Shown piece by piece: positions 15,700-22,633 of a stretch of 27,755 nt of DNA. Source of the DNA: an uncultured Christensenella sp. (lineage in GTDB: Bacteria; Bacillota; Clostridia; Christensenellales; Borkfalkiaceae). The stretch's first letter is position 1; each line of letters starts with the position of its first letter. The stretch covers positions 1 through 27,755 of the forward strand of contig CAJTOY010000017.1 in assembly GCA_910578195.1 (NCBI GenBank). Direction: 5' to 3'. Made by a program: the position numbers and the translations under genes. The notes beneath the pieces are model-generated. The model was not told where the DNA came from, searched no databases, and saw only the letters and a program-made list of their open reading frames with translations.

Positions 15700-16645
15700 T
15701 CAAAAGCTTCTCCAAACCGCTAACGTCTGTGACGGTAAGATGTTCCATTTTCAGCGCGGCTACCGTGCGAGGCGAAGCGTCGTCTTGTTCGGCGACAAAA
15801 TAGTCGCAGTGTGCGGCGTGCTGGGTATAGGTTCCGCCGAGGGCGTAAATTTTGTCCGCAAGGCTTTTGGAAAGTGGCAAATCGCTTTCGACCGCCCTTG
15901 AAAACGAAAAGACCTTGCCGTAAAGTCGTCCGTTTTTATTTATTCTTTTGCGCGACAGATAGTTGAAAAACTGCGTTCTGGTTATTGCGCTTTCCCGCTT
16001 TTCGCGCAGCTTTTCCTCGTGGTACTTCTTTTCGCCGTGCGCCGAGGGCGGGGTTATGTTGTAGTTTTTAATTCTGCCCTCGGTTATGCCCAGCGTCTTT
16101 ACAAGCTCGGCATACCCGCACCCCTTCGCCTTACACATCGCCTCGACAATCTTCATTGTGGCATAGGCGTCGTCCGCGGCGCGGTGGGCGGTGAATTCAA
16201 CGCCGAGCTCGGCGGCAATTTTTTCAAGCCCTATCTGGCGCGAAAAGTCGTTTATATACGCCATATAAATCAGCTGGCTGTCCGAAAAGGAAAATTTGAA
16301 CGGCGGCAAGCGGAAACGTTTGGTTTCGAGGTTGAGATACTTTACGTCGTTCATTGTCGAGTGTCCCAAAACAATTACGTCCTTATCCTCCAACAGCGAC
16401 TTTATGTAGCCGTAAATTTTCGGAAAGGGCGGGTACTTTTTAAACTCGGTATACTCGTAGGGAAGGACTATGCCCTTGTCGCCCTTTCTGTCGGTCAGAT
16501 GAAAGCCGCCGCGCGGGTTTACAAGCAAGTCCTCTTTCTTCAAAATATTAAAATTTTCGTCGCACAAGACATATCCGAACGCGCAGATTTTCGCGGAACT
16601 TTTGCTCACGCTCGCGCACTCGATATCGAAAAATACAAAATTCAT
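15683..16645 (-). CDS. DEDDh 3'-5' exonuclease with a BRCT-like C-terminus
   Basis: The 320-aa protein has the DnaQ-fold exonuclease residues: D7 and E9 (FFDIEC), D100 (GHSTMND), H154 and D158/D159 (AHRAADDA). These enzymes remove nucleotides from 3' ends of DNA or RNA in repair or RNA processing. After a basic linker (about 205-245), residues 238-320, with SLADKIYALGGTYTQ and HCDYFVAEQ, look like a BRCT domain, as in some Firmicute DnaQ-like proteins; this part is inferred. It is not fused to a polymerase, so it is not PolC. The ATG lacks a ribosome site; a TATAAT box lies 12 bp upstream. It overlaps the rRNA methyltransferase gene by 17 bp. Confidence 0.88.
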   Translation of the reverse strand: MNFVFFDIECASVSKSSAKICAFGYVLCDENFNILKKEDLLVNPRGGFHLTDRKGDKGIVLPYEYTEFKKYPPFPKIYGYIKSLLEDKDVIVLGHSTMNDVKYLNLETKRFRLPPFKFSFSDSQLIYMAYINDFSRQIGLEKIAAELGVEFTAHRAADDAYATMKIVEAMCKAKGCGYAELVKTLGITEGRIKNYNITPPSAHGEKKYHEEKLREKRESAITRTQFFNYLSRKRINKNGRLYGKVFSFSRAVESDLPLSKSLADKIYALGGTYTQHAAHCDYFVAEQDDASPRTVAALKMEHLTVTDVSGLEKLLNEFTD

Positions 16646-16657
16646 AATTATAACGCT

Positions 16658-16663
16658 ATTATA
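16658..16663 (-). promoter_or_regulatory. -10 box of the exonuclease-methyltransferase operon
   Basis: TATAAT on the minus strand lies 12 bp before the ATG at 16645. The -35 is unclear: TTGATA at 16684-16689 is 20 bp away, or 15 bp from an alternative GATAAT. The predicted leader is about 6 nt with no ribosome site. Confidence 0.4.
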
Positions 16664-16709
16664 TTATCATATTCCGCACAAAATATCAACCGTATGCCGT
16701 TAATGCCTC

Positions 16710-16738
16710 TTGACAAATATAATATTTTGTCATATAAT
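16710..16738 (+). promoter_or_regulatory. Perfect consensus sigma-A promoter next to a start codon
   Basis: TTGACA (16710-16715), exactly 17 bp, TATAAT (16733-16738). The ATG at 16747 is 8 bp beyond the -10 box, so the transcript should begin within a few bases of the start codon. No Shine-Dalgarno sequence exists. Confidence 0.85.
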
Positions 16739-16746
16739 TTCAATGT

Positions 16747-17469
16747 ATGAAAAATTTGTTGACTATTGTCGTATGCCACAGCGATAATAACGATATCGCT
16801 ACCTGCGACGGCGTTGAATTTATATTCCCCGAAGAGGGCGAAAACGAAAAAACCTTTTTGACGAGGGCGTTTAAGCAGGCAAAGGGCAAATACTCGCTTG
16901 TGTGCGAAAACACGCTCAAACTCGCGGACGTGCAGTCGGTATTGAACATACTCGACAAAAATACCGCCGATATTGTCTGCTTCGTGGGCGGAGCGGTGTT
17001 CAGAACAGCCATAATGAAAAACGCCGTCAAGGACTGCGAGGACGCGTTCTCGTGCAGAGTGCTTGCGTTGCTGGAATGTAAAAACCTTTTGAAAACGGTC
17101 TATAACCCGTTCGTTTTCGTAAAGCGCGCGAAGGACTTCACCGAAGAGAATACCGAGGGAATTTTGCTTGCCGCCGCCGAGTTCAAGAAGGCGAAGGCGA
17201 AGCTGACGAAGGAAATTTATTCGTTCGCGTTCGATATGCTTTGCTCGAAGCTGGTTACATACTACCTCTATTCGATGCTGGCGATAAAGGACGGAAGCAT
17301 GCCCGCGGAAAAGCTTATAGAGTTCGACAACAAGCTTAAAGCGGAAATCGTTTTGTACCTCGCGCTCGACAAGCGCTTTACATACGCGAAACTGCAAAAG
17401 CTGAGGGACAAGGGTTTCAAAATCTCCTCACTTACCGCGAGAAAATTCAAAAAATGCTTAAAGATATAA
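16747..17469 (+). CDS. Unknown 240-aa protein, possibly a degenerate glycosyltransferase-2 domain
   Basis: I do not recognise this gene. The N-terminus KNLLTIVVCHSDNNDI and the segment FLTRAFKQAKGKYSLV (about 37-52) resemble the first strand and the Ala-Lys-Gly-Lys-Tyr segment that precedes the DxD in family 2 glycosyltransferases, but here the DxD is missing (VCENTLKLADV instead). Residues 150-240 are helical and basic, ending LTARKFKKCLKI. There is no TM segment or signal peptide. The ATG at 16747 follows a perfect promoter by 8 bp; another ATG at 16743 is out of frame. A terminator follows directly. It is divergent from the exonuclease and convergent with serS. Confidence 0.75.
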   Translation: MKNLLTIVVCHSDNNDIATCDGVEFIFPEEGENEKTFLTRAFKQAKGKYSLVCENTLKLADVQSVLNILDKNTADIVCFVGGAVFRTAIMKNAVKDCEDAFSCRVLALLECKNLLKTVYNPFVFVKRAKDFTEENTEGILLAAAEFKKAKAKLTKEIYSFAFDMLCSKLVTYYLYSMLAIKDGSMPAEKLIEFDNKLKAEIVLYLALDKRFTYAKLQKLRDKGFKISSLTARKFKKCLKI

Positions 17470-17474
17470 AATGT

Positions 17475-17515
17475 GCGGCGGCGAGCTTTCGGCTCGCCGC
17501 CGCTTATATTATTTC
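17475..17515 (+). terminator. Terminator between the 240-aa gene and serS
   Basis: A perfect 12-bp stem, GCGGCGGCGAGC (17475-17486) with GCTCGCCGCCGC (17492-17503), loop TTTCG, is followed by TTATATTATTTCT on the plus strand. It could also stop the convergent serS transcript, although the T-run on that side is weaker. Confidence 0.8.
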
Positions 17516-18801
17516 TTAGGTAAAATTTTGTCCTTGCCGCCCATATACTTTCTGAGCACCTCGGGAATATACACGCTTCCGTCGGCTTGCAAATGGTTTT
17601 CAAGGAACGCAATAAGCATTCTCGGGGGCGCGGCGACGGTGTTGTTCAGCGTGTGCGCGAACTCGTTCTTGCCCGTCTTGGCGTTTTTGTATCTTATTCC
17701 CAACCGCCTTGCCTGCGCATCGGTGAGGTTGGAACAGCTGCCCACCTCGAAATATTTTTTCTGGCGCGGGCTCCACGCCTCTATGTCGCAGCTTTTGTAT
17801 TTGAGGTCGGCCAAATCGCCCGAGCAGCAGATAAGCTGTCTTACGGGAATTTCCATTGAAACGAACAGCTCAACGGTGTAATTCCACATTTTTTCGTACC
17901 ACGCGTCGCTTTCCTCGGGCTTACATATTACAATCATTTCCTGCTTCTCGAACTGGTGGATACGATATATGCCCCTCTCCTCGATGCCGTGCGCGCCCTT
18001 TTCCTTTCTGAAACAAGGCGAGTACGAGGTCAGCGTCTGCGGAAGCGAGCCCTCGGGCAGAACCTCGCCCATAAATCTGCCTATCATGGAGTGCTCGGAC
18101 GTGCCGATAAGGTACAAATCCTCGCCCTCGATTTTGTACATCATGCCCTCCATTTCCTCGAAGCTCATTACGCCCGAAACGACGTCGCTTCTGATCATAT
18201 AAGGAGGTATGCAATAGGTGAAGCCCTTGTCAATCATAAAATCTCTGGCGTAGGTCAACACCGCCGAGTGAAGGCGGGCGATGTCGCCCAACAGATAGTA
18301 AAAGCCGTTGCCGCTCGTTCTGCGCGCCGCGTCCAAATCTACCCCGCCCAGACTTTCGAGAATATCGAGGTGGTAGGGCACGTCGAAGGGCTTTTCCTTC
18401 GCCTCCAAAAATACCTTGCCCTCTACGTTTTCGCTGTCGTCTCTGCCTATGGGCACGTCGTCAGCGATAATGTTGGGAATGGACATCATTGCGATTTTGA
18501 GCGACGCTTCGACCCTTTCGCTTTCCGCCTCGATTGCGGCGATACGCTCGTTATTTTCCTTGGAAAGGCGCTTCGCCTCCTCCGCCTCTTCCTTTTTGCC
18601 CTCGCGCATCAACGCGCCTATGCTTTTGGCGAAGGTGTTGCGCTGTGCGCGGCGGCTGTCGCCCTCGGACTGAAGCTCGCGCTTTTTTACGTCGAGGGAC
18701 AAAATTTCGTCGACGAGCGGAAGCTTTTTATCCTGAAATTTCTTTTTCAGATTTGCTTTTACGAGTTCGGGATTTTCTCTTATAAGGTTAATGTCTATCA
18801 T
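17509..18801 (-). CDS. serS: Serine--tRNA ligase
   Basis: SerRS charges tRNA-Ser (and tRNA-Sec where present). The 430-aa protein starts at MIDINLIREN, with AGGAG upstream. Residues 1-105 form the tRNA-binding coiled coil. Motif 2 is SPCFRKEKGAHG to RIHQFEKQEM (261-289), the active site includes TSEH (234-237), and motif 3 lies at 383-402. Motif 3 reads HTLNNTVAAPPRMLIAFLEN rather than the HTLNGS-AVGR form of most bacterial SerRS; with GDLADLKYKSCDIEAWSP this resembles the variant I recall from euryarchaea and some Clostridia. A TTGCAA-17-TATAAT promoter gives a leader of about 22 nt, too short for a T-box. Confidence 0.95.
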   Translation of the reverse strand: MIDINLIRENPELVKANLKKKFQDKKLPLVDEILSLDVKKRELQSEGDSRRAQRNTFAKSIGALMREGKKEEAEEAKRLSKENNERIAAIEAESERVEASLKIAMMSIPNIIADDVPIGRDDSENVEGKVFLEAKEKPFDVPYHLDILESLGGVDLDAARRTSGNGFYYLLGDIARLHSAVLTYARDFMIDKGFTYCIPPYMIRSDVVSGVMSFEEMEGMMYKIEGEDLYLIGTSEHSMIGRFMGEVLPEGSLPQTLTSYSPCFRKEKGAHGIEERGIYRIHQFEKQEMIVICKPEESDAWYEKMWNYTVELFVSMEIPVRQLICCSGDLADLKYKSCDIEAWSPRQKKYFEVGSCSNLTDAQARRLGIRYKNAKTGKNEFAHTLNNTVAAPPRMLIAFLENHLQADGSVYIPEVLRKYMGGKDKILPKK

Positions 18802-18829
18802 TTCGTATCTCTCCTGAATTTTCAACAAA

Positions 18830-18858
18830 ATTATACTTCAAATTTTTGGTAATTGCAA
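18830..18858 (-). promoter_or_regulatory. Sigma-A promoter of serS
   Basis: On the minus strand TTGCAA (18853-18858), 17 bp, TATAAT (18830-18835). The start point should lie near 18823, leaving a short leader that contains AGGAG and no room for a T-box. Confidence 0.75.
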
Positions 18859-18877
18859 TAAAAACACCGTTAATATC

Positions 18878-18906
18878 TTGAAAAAAAAATACGGGCGTGC
18901 TATAAT
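18878..18906 (+). promoter_or_regulatory. Sigma-A promoter of the P-type ATPase
   Basis: TTGAAA (18878-18883), 17 bp, TATAAT (18901-18906). The ATG at 18919 is 12 bp beyond the -10 box, so the leader is only about 5-7 nt and holds no ribosome site. Confidence 0.8.
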
Positions 18907-18918
18907 TATTTCTGTATT

Positions 18919-21609
18919 ATGAGTAAAATTGTTTTTAAACTAAACGGTAAAAAGGAAAACGAGGAAATACCCGAAGAGGAAGCTAAGCTCACCGAACCCG
19001 AGCCCTCCGACGAAACCGCCGCCACCGCCGACGCGGCAGCGGAAGTTTCCTTCGACGCGCCGAAGCCAAAACAGAGTAAATCTGCAAAGGTTGAGCCGGT
19101 AGAAGATTTCGACAAGGATAAAATCGTCAAGTACTTCAAGCGCCACCCCAAAAAGGCGGTGAATACGAAAGTCGACAGATTTAACCCCAAGCTCACAAAG
19201 GGTCTTTCGACCGCGCAGGTTCAGACGAGGTTCACGCAGTTTCTGTTCAACGACACGAACAAAAAATACTCGCGCTCGTACGCAAGTATTTTTATCGGCA
19301 ATATCTGCACGTTCTTCAACCTCTTGTGTCTTTTGGCGGGCATTGCGCTGATTATAGCGAACACGCAGGGCATAACCAACTATCTCGTGCTGTTTATCAC
19401 CAGCGCGAATATCGTCATAGGCATTATTCAGGAAATCCGTTCGAAGCTTTCCATCGACAAGCTGTCAATTCTCGCCGCGAATAACGCCAAGGTCGTACGC
19501 GACGGAGAAACGCGGGAAATACCCGTAAACGAAATCGTGCTCGACGACGTGCTTATAGTCGAGCTCGGTCAGCAGGTTCCCGCGGACTGTATTCTCGCCG
19601 AGGGCTCGGTAGAAGTCAACGAAAGCCTTCTCACCGGCGAGTCGGTCGCAATCAAGAAAAACGTCGGCGACACGCTGTTTGCGGGCAGCTTTATTTCGAG
19701 CGGCAGCGGCAAGTGCCGCGTCGACAAGGTAGGCAAAGAGACCTACATAGAGAAATTAACCTCTAAGGCGAAAAAATACAAGAGACCGAATTCCGAGCTT
19801 ATGAATTCGACTAAGCTCATAATTAAGGTCATTTCCATTTTAATTATTCCCATCGCGATAGGCATGTTCTTTATCGCGAGGGGCAACTTCGACGCCGCGT
19901 CGGGGGTCGAGGACTTCCTTTTCAGCAAGCATATCAATTACGCGATACAGCGCACCTGCTCGGTCGTCATAGGCATGATACCCTCGGGTATGCTTCTTTT
20001 AACCAGCGTCGCGCTCGCCGTGGGCATTGTAAGACTTGCGAGAAACCACACGCTTGTGCAGGATATGTACTCGCTGGAAATGCTTGCGAGGGTCAACGTA
20101 TTGTGCCTCGACAAAACGGGCACGATAACCGACGGCAGAATGAAGGTCAACGACTGCGTTATTTTGAACACGGTCGGCGAATATTCCTTAAACGACATTA
20201 TGGGAAGCATGCTATCCGCGCTGGACGACAACAACCAGACCTCGATAGCGCTTCACAACCATTTCGGCACGGGCGACAAGCTGAGCCCGCTTGTGACAAT
20301 TCCCTTCTCTTCGAAGAGAAAGCTTTCGGCGGTAACGTTCGAGGACGTGGGTACGTTCTGTATGGGCGCGCCCGAGTTCGTGCTTAAACCCTACCCCGCG
20401 AAGGTCGAGAGAATTGTAAAAAGCTATGCGCAGATGGGCTTGCGCGTGATAGTGCTTGCGCACTCTCCCACGCCCATAGTCGGCGAAAAGCTGCCCGCGG
20501 TGTTAAAGCCGATTGCGATTATTTCCATTGCCGACAATATCCGCGAGGACGCGATTGACACCATTAAGTGGTTCGGCGAAAACGACGTCAACGTCAAGGT
20601 CATTTCGGGCGACAACCCCGTGACCGTCTGCGAGGTCGCAAAGCGCGCGGGAATTAAGAATGCGGAGAAATATATCTCGCTCGAAGGGCTGAACGAAAAA
20701 GAAGTCGAAAACGTTGCGAACAAGTACACCGTGTTCGGAAGAGTTTCGCCCGAGCAGAAAGCAATCTTGGTGCGCTCGATTAAATCGGAGGGCAACACGG
20801 TTGCAATGACGGGCGACGGCGTAAACGATATCCTCGCGCTGAAAGAAGCGGACTGCGCGATTTCGGTCGCGTCGGGCAGTGAGGCGGCGCGTAACGTGAG
20901 CCATATAGTCCTTATGGACAACAACTTCAACAATATGCCCAAGGTCGTTGCGGAGGGCAGACGGGTTATAAACAACATTAAAAACTCTTCCTCGCTGTAC
21001 CTTATGAAAACGCTGTTTACGGCAATCCTCGCGGTGCTTTGCATTGCGATGCAGATACCCTATCTGTTTATGCCGCAAAACGTTTTACTTCTGGAAATTT
21101 GCATTATCGCAATCCCCTCCTTCTTCCTCTCGTTACAGCCGAACAAGGAGCGAGTGCAGGGCAAGTTTATTACGCACGTTATGAGCGGCGCTGTGTCCGG
21201 CGCGCTGGTAATGATTATCTGCGTTATGGCTATGTATTTAGCTAACGTAATCGACCCGACGGAGTTCGGACAGCATTATCTTGCAATGTGTATGATTGCG
21301 CTGACCTTCTCGGGACTTGTAATGGTGTTCAGAATTTGCCGACCGCTAAACGTATTCCGCGCCGTGCTGTGCGTGAGCATGCTTGCTCTGTGCATTACGG
21401 CTTACGCCGTTCCGCAGATTGCAAGGCTGCTTTACGCGAACTGGAACGAAATCAAATGGGATTACGCGAAGATACTGACGATTGTTGTCGTTATCGAAGC
21501 GGCGTTCCCTATATCGAGCTGGATGATTGAGCTTATGCACTATATATTCCCCTCGTCGACGGGCAAGAAACACGTTATACAGACAGATGTCAATCAGGAA
21601 AATCAATAA
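18919..21609 (+). CDS. Cation-transporting P-type ATPase, CtpE/YfgQ-like
   Basis: The 896-aa protein has the full P-type ATPase core: actuator motif LLTGES (237-242), phosphorylation site DKTGT with D398, and hinge TGDGVND (631-637), with TM helices at roughly 122-147, 153-171, 298-319, 343-372 and several more after 690. TM4 reads MIPSGMLLLTSVALAV (353-368), where classical Ca2+ and Na+/K+ pumps have PEGL. That PSG form is what I recall for the CtpE/YfgQ branch; mycobacterial CtpE is linked to Ca2+ uptake, so calcium is possible but unproven. The first 65 residues are an acidic, Ala/Glu-rich, probably disordered extension. A terminator-like hairpin lies about 70 bp downstream. Confidence 0.93.
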   Translation: MSKIVFKLNGKKENEEIPEEEAKLTEPEPSDETAATADAAAEVSFDAPKPKQSKSAKVEPVEDFDKDKIVKYFKRHPKKAVNTKVDRFNPKLTKGLSTAQVQTRFTQFLFNDTNKKYSRSYASIFIGNICTFFNLLCLLAGIALIIANTQGITNYLVLFITSANIVIGIIQEIRSKLSIDKLSILAANNAKVVRDGETREIPVNEIVLDDVLIVELGQQVPADCILAEGSVEVNESLLTGESVAIKKNVGDTLFAGSFISSGSGKCRVDKVGKETYIEKLTSKAKKYKRPNSELMNSTKLIIKVISILIIPIAIGMFFIARGNFDAASGVEDFLFSKHINYAIQRTCSVVIGMIPSGMLLLTSVALAVGIVRLARNHTLVQDMYSLEMLARVNVLCLDKTGTITDGRMKVNDCVILNTVGEYSLNDIMGSMLSALDDNNQTSIALHNHFGTGDKLSPLVTIPFSSKRKLSAVTFEDVGTFCMGAPEFVLKPYPAKVERIVKSYAQMGLRVIVLAHSPTPIVGEKLPAVLKPIAIISIADNIREDAIDTIKWFGENDVNVKVISGDNPVTVCEVAKRAGIKNAEKYISLEGLNEKEVENVANKYTVFGRVSPEQKAILVRSIKSEGNTVAMTGDGVNDILALKEADCAISVASGSEAARNVSHIVLMDNNFNNMPKVVAEGRRVINNIKNSSSLYLMKTLFTAILAVLCIAMQIPYLFMPQNVLLLEICIIAIPSFFLSLQPNKERVQGKFITHVMSGAVSGALVMIICVMAMYLANVIDPTEFGQHYLAMCMIALTFSGLVMVFRICRPLNVFRAVLCVSMLALCITAYAVPQIARLLYANWNEIKWDYAKILTIVVVIEAAFPISSWMIELMHYIFPSSTGKKHVIQTDVNQENQ

Positions 21610-21784
21610 TAAAAAGCCCCCCGCGGTTTCACCGTAGTTACCATAGGGAATTTAATAAGATGCAAATAAAAAAATTAGGCATAGCGTTAAGCTGTGCCTT
21701 TTCTGTACTTTTTTCATAGACAAACTATGCTACCATAGCATAATAAGATAGATATGTTTTATATAGCACGCAAAACTCAATCGG
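21609..21784. other. Gene-free AT-rich spacer with an unpaired terminator-like arm and a dyad
   Basis: Directly after the ATPase stop is AAAAAGCCCCCCGCGG (21612-21627), which looks like the left arm of a terminator but has no matching right arm nearby. A functional-looking terminator follows (21677-21711). TATGCTA CCA TAGCATA (21726-21742) is a perfect 7-bp dyad of unknown role. No open frame of note is present, and the composition turns AT-rich here. Confidence 0.5.
21677..21711 (+). terminator. Terminator downstream of the P-type ATPase
   Basis: AGGCATAGC (21677-21685) pairs with GCTGTGCCT (21691-21699, one G-U pair) across GTTAA, followed by TTTCTGTACTTTTTT. Confidence 0.7.
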
Positions 21785-21813
21785 TTGCGGTCTTTCGTTT
21801 TTTGTGATATAAT
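21785..21813 (+). promoter_or_regulatory. Possible extended -10 promoter upstream of the yjdF leader
   Basis: TTGCGG (21785-21790), 17 bp, TATAAT (21808-21813) with an extended TG at 21805-21806. It points toward yjdF but lies 105 bp upstream of the better promoter; no gene lies between. Confidence 0.4.
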
Positions 21814-21889
21814 GATTGTACGATAAACAGTAATTTAGCCTCTATCTTTATCGGCGTGGAAAGCAAGTTTTAATATAATTATTAATCCC

Positions 21890-21918
21890 TTGAAATTATT
21901 ACTTTTCTATGATATACT
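21890..21918 (+). promoter_or_regulatory. Sigma-A promoter of the yjdF riboswitch and gene
   Basis: TTGAAA (21890-21895), exactly 17 bp, TATACT (21913-21918). The start near 21925 gives a leader of about 118 nt before yjdF, unusually long for this window. Confidence 0.75.
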
Positions 21919-21935
21919 TATAGTACGAAGATAAA

Positions 21936-22033
21936 AACACAGTCCCCGTTGAGTAGTCGTGGGCAATACCTATTTGGTATTCAGTAACCTGCCTCCTTGG
22001 TTGTCTCTTCTTCAAGTAAAAATTTTAAGGAGG
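21936..22033 (+). ncRNA. yjdF-type riboswitch (azaaromatic-responsive leader), predicted
   Basis: The leader precedes a yjdF-family gene, where the yjdF-motif RNA is known in Firmicutes; that motif binds azaaromatic compounds. Visible structure: CCCCG (21944-21948) can pair with CGTGGG (21958-21963) with one bulge; AATACC (21965-21970) pairs with GGTATT (21976-21981) over a 5-nt loop; AACC (21986-21989) pairs with GGTT (21999-22002), displaying CCTCCTT (21992-21998) in its loop. CCTCCTT is the exact complement of the Shine-Dalgarno AAGGAGG (22027-22033), so a pseudoknot or alternative helix could hide the ribosome site. No intrinsic terminator precedes the gene, so translational control is likely. 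Assignment to the Rfam family is from context and memory, not a model search. Confidence 0.7.
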
Positions 22034-22043
22034 TTTTTTCTTG

Positions 22044-22463
22044 ATGGAGGCAACAAATACAACACTGACTATTTATTTTGACGGTCAATTTTATATTGGA
22101 CTATTTGAACGAATAGAAAACAATAAAATATCTGTTTGCAAATATATCTTTGGTGCAGAACCAAAAGATTACGAAGTATATGAATTGGTCTTAAATAAAT
22201 ATTACAGTTTGCGGTTTAGTCCAACTGTCGAAATTGAACGCAAGCCTATTGATTTAAGAAACCCTAAAACAAGACAGCGCAAAATTAAAAAAACTATTGC
22301 TAATATTGAAATAGGCACAAAATCTCAACAGGCAATAAAAAAGCAAATTGAAGAGCGTAAAATTGAAAGGAAGGTCAATTCAAAAGTTCGTAAAGAGCAA
22401 ATGCTTGAAGATAAATTTCAAGAGCGGCAGAAAAAGAAAAAAGAAAAGCATAAAGGACATTAA
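22044..22463 (+). CDS. yjdF: YjdF family protein (DUF2992)
   Basis: The product, 139 aa from ATG at 22044, opens with a beta-rich domain (LTIYFDGQFYIGLFERIENN, then KYIFGAEPKDYEVYELVL) and ends in a long Lys/Glu-rich helix closing KKKEKHKGH, matching my recollection of B. subtilis YjdF (DYGQF, FGSEPKD, KKKHRGH). Its biochemical role is unknown; its riboswitch suggests a response to toxic or heterocyclic azaaromatic compounds. A TTG three bases upstream is 7 bp from AAGGAGG and could be the start instead, giving 140 aa. The gene is strongly AT-rich beside its G+C-richer neighbours, with A-ending codons, which suggests acquisition by transfer. A hairpin terminator follows. Confidence 0.88.
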   Translation: MEATNTTLTIYFDGQFYIGLFERIENNKISVCKYIFGAEPKDYEVYELVLNKYYSLRFSPTVEIERKPIDLRNPKTRQRKIKKTIANIEIGTKSQQAIKKQIEERKIERKVNSKVRKEQMLEDKFQERQKKKKEKHKGH

Positions 22464-22470
22464 CTTTATG

Positions 22471-22510
22471 AGAAAGCGGTTACGATTTTTTTCGTAACTG
22501 CTTTTCTATT
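22471..22510 (+). terminator. Terminator of yjdF
   Basis: AGAAAGCGGTTACGA (22471-22485) pairs with TCGTAACTGCTTTTCT (22492-22507) with one mismatch across a T-loop, followed by an AT-rich stretch. Confidence 0.65.
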
Positions 22511-22574
22511 AAAAATTCAAATAGAGAATTTAATGCAATAAATTTCAATTTATCTTTATAAATGATTTGTAGAT

Positions 22575-22607
22575 AAAAGCTCTCGAACAGTCTGTTCGAG
22601 AGCTTTT
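22575..22607. terminator. Bidirectional terminator between yjdF and gyrA
   Basis: A perfect 33-bp palindrome: AAAAGCTCTCGAACAG, a central T, then CTGTTCGAGAGCTTTT. It gives a 12-13-bp stem with T-runs on both sides. On the minus strand it lies about 30 bp after the gyrA stop and is probably its terminator. Confidence 0.85.
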
Positions 22608-22633
22608 CATAGCTTTAAAGTGCAACTCTTTTT

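Noticed and set aside
18802..18918. T-box leader for serS
   Set aside because: The promoter is only about 22 nt from the start region, and no T-box sequence or terminator hairpin is present.
21785..21889. Small gene between the two yjdF-upstream promoters
   Set aside because: No open frame longer than a few codons follows the first promoter, and no ribosome site is present.
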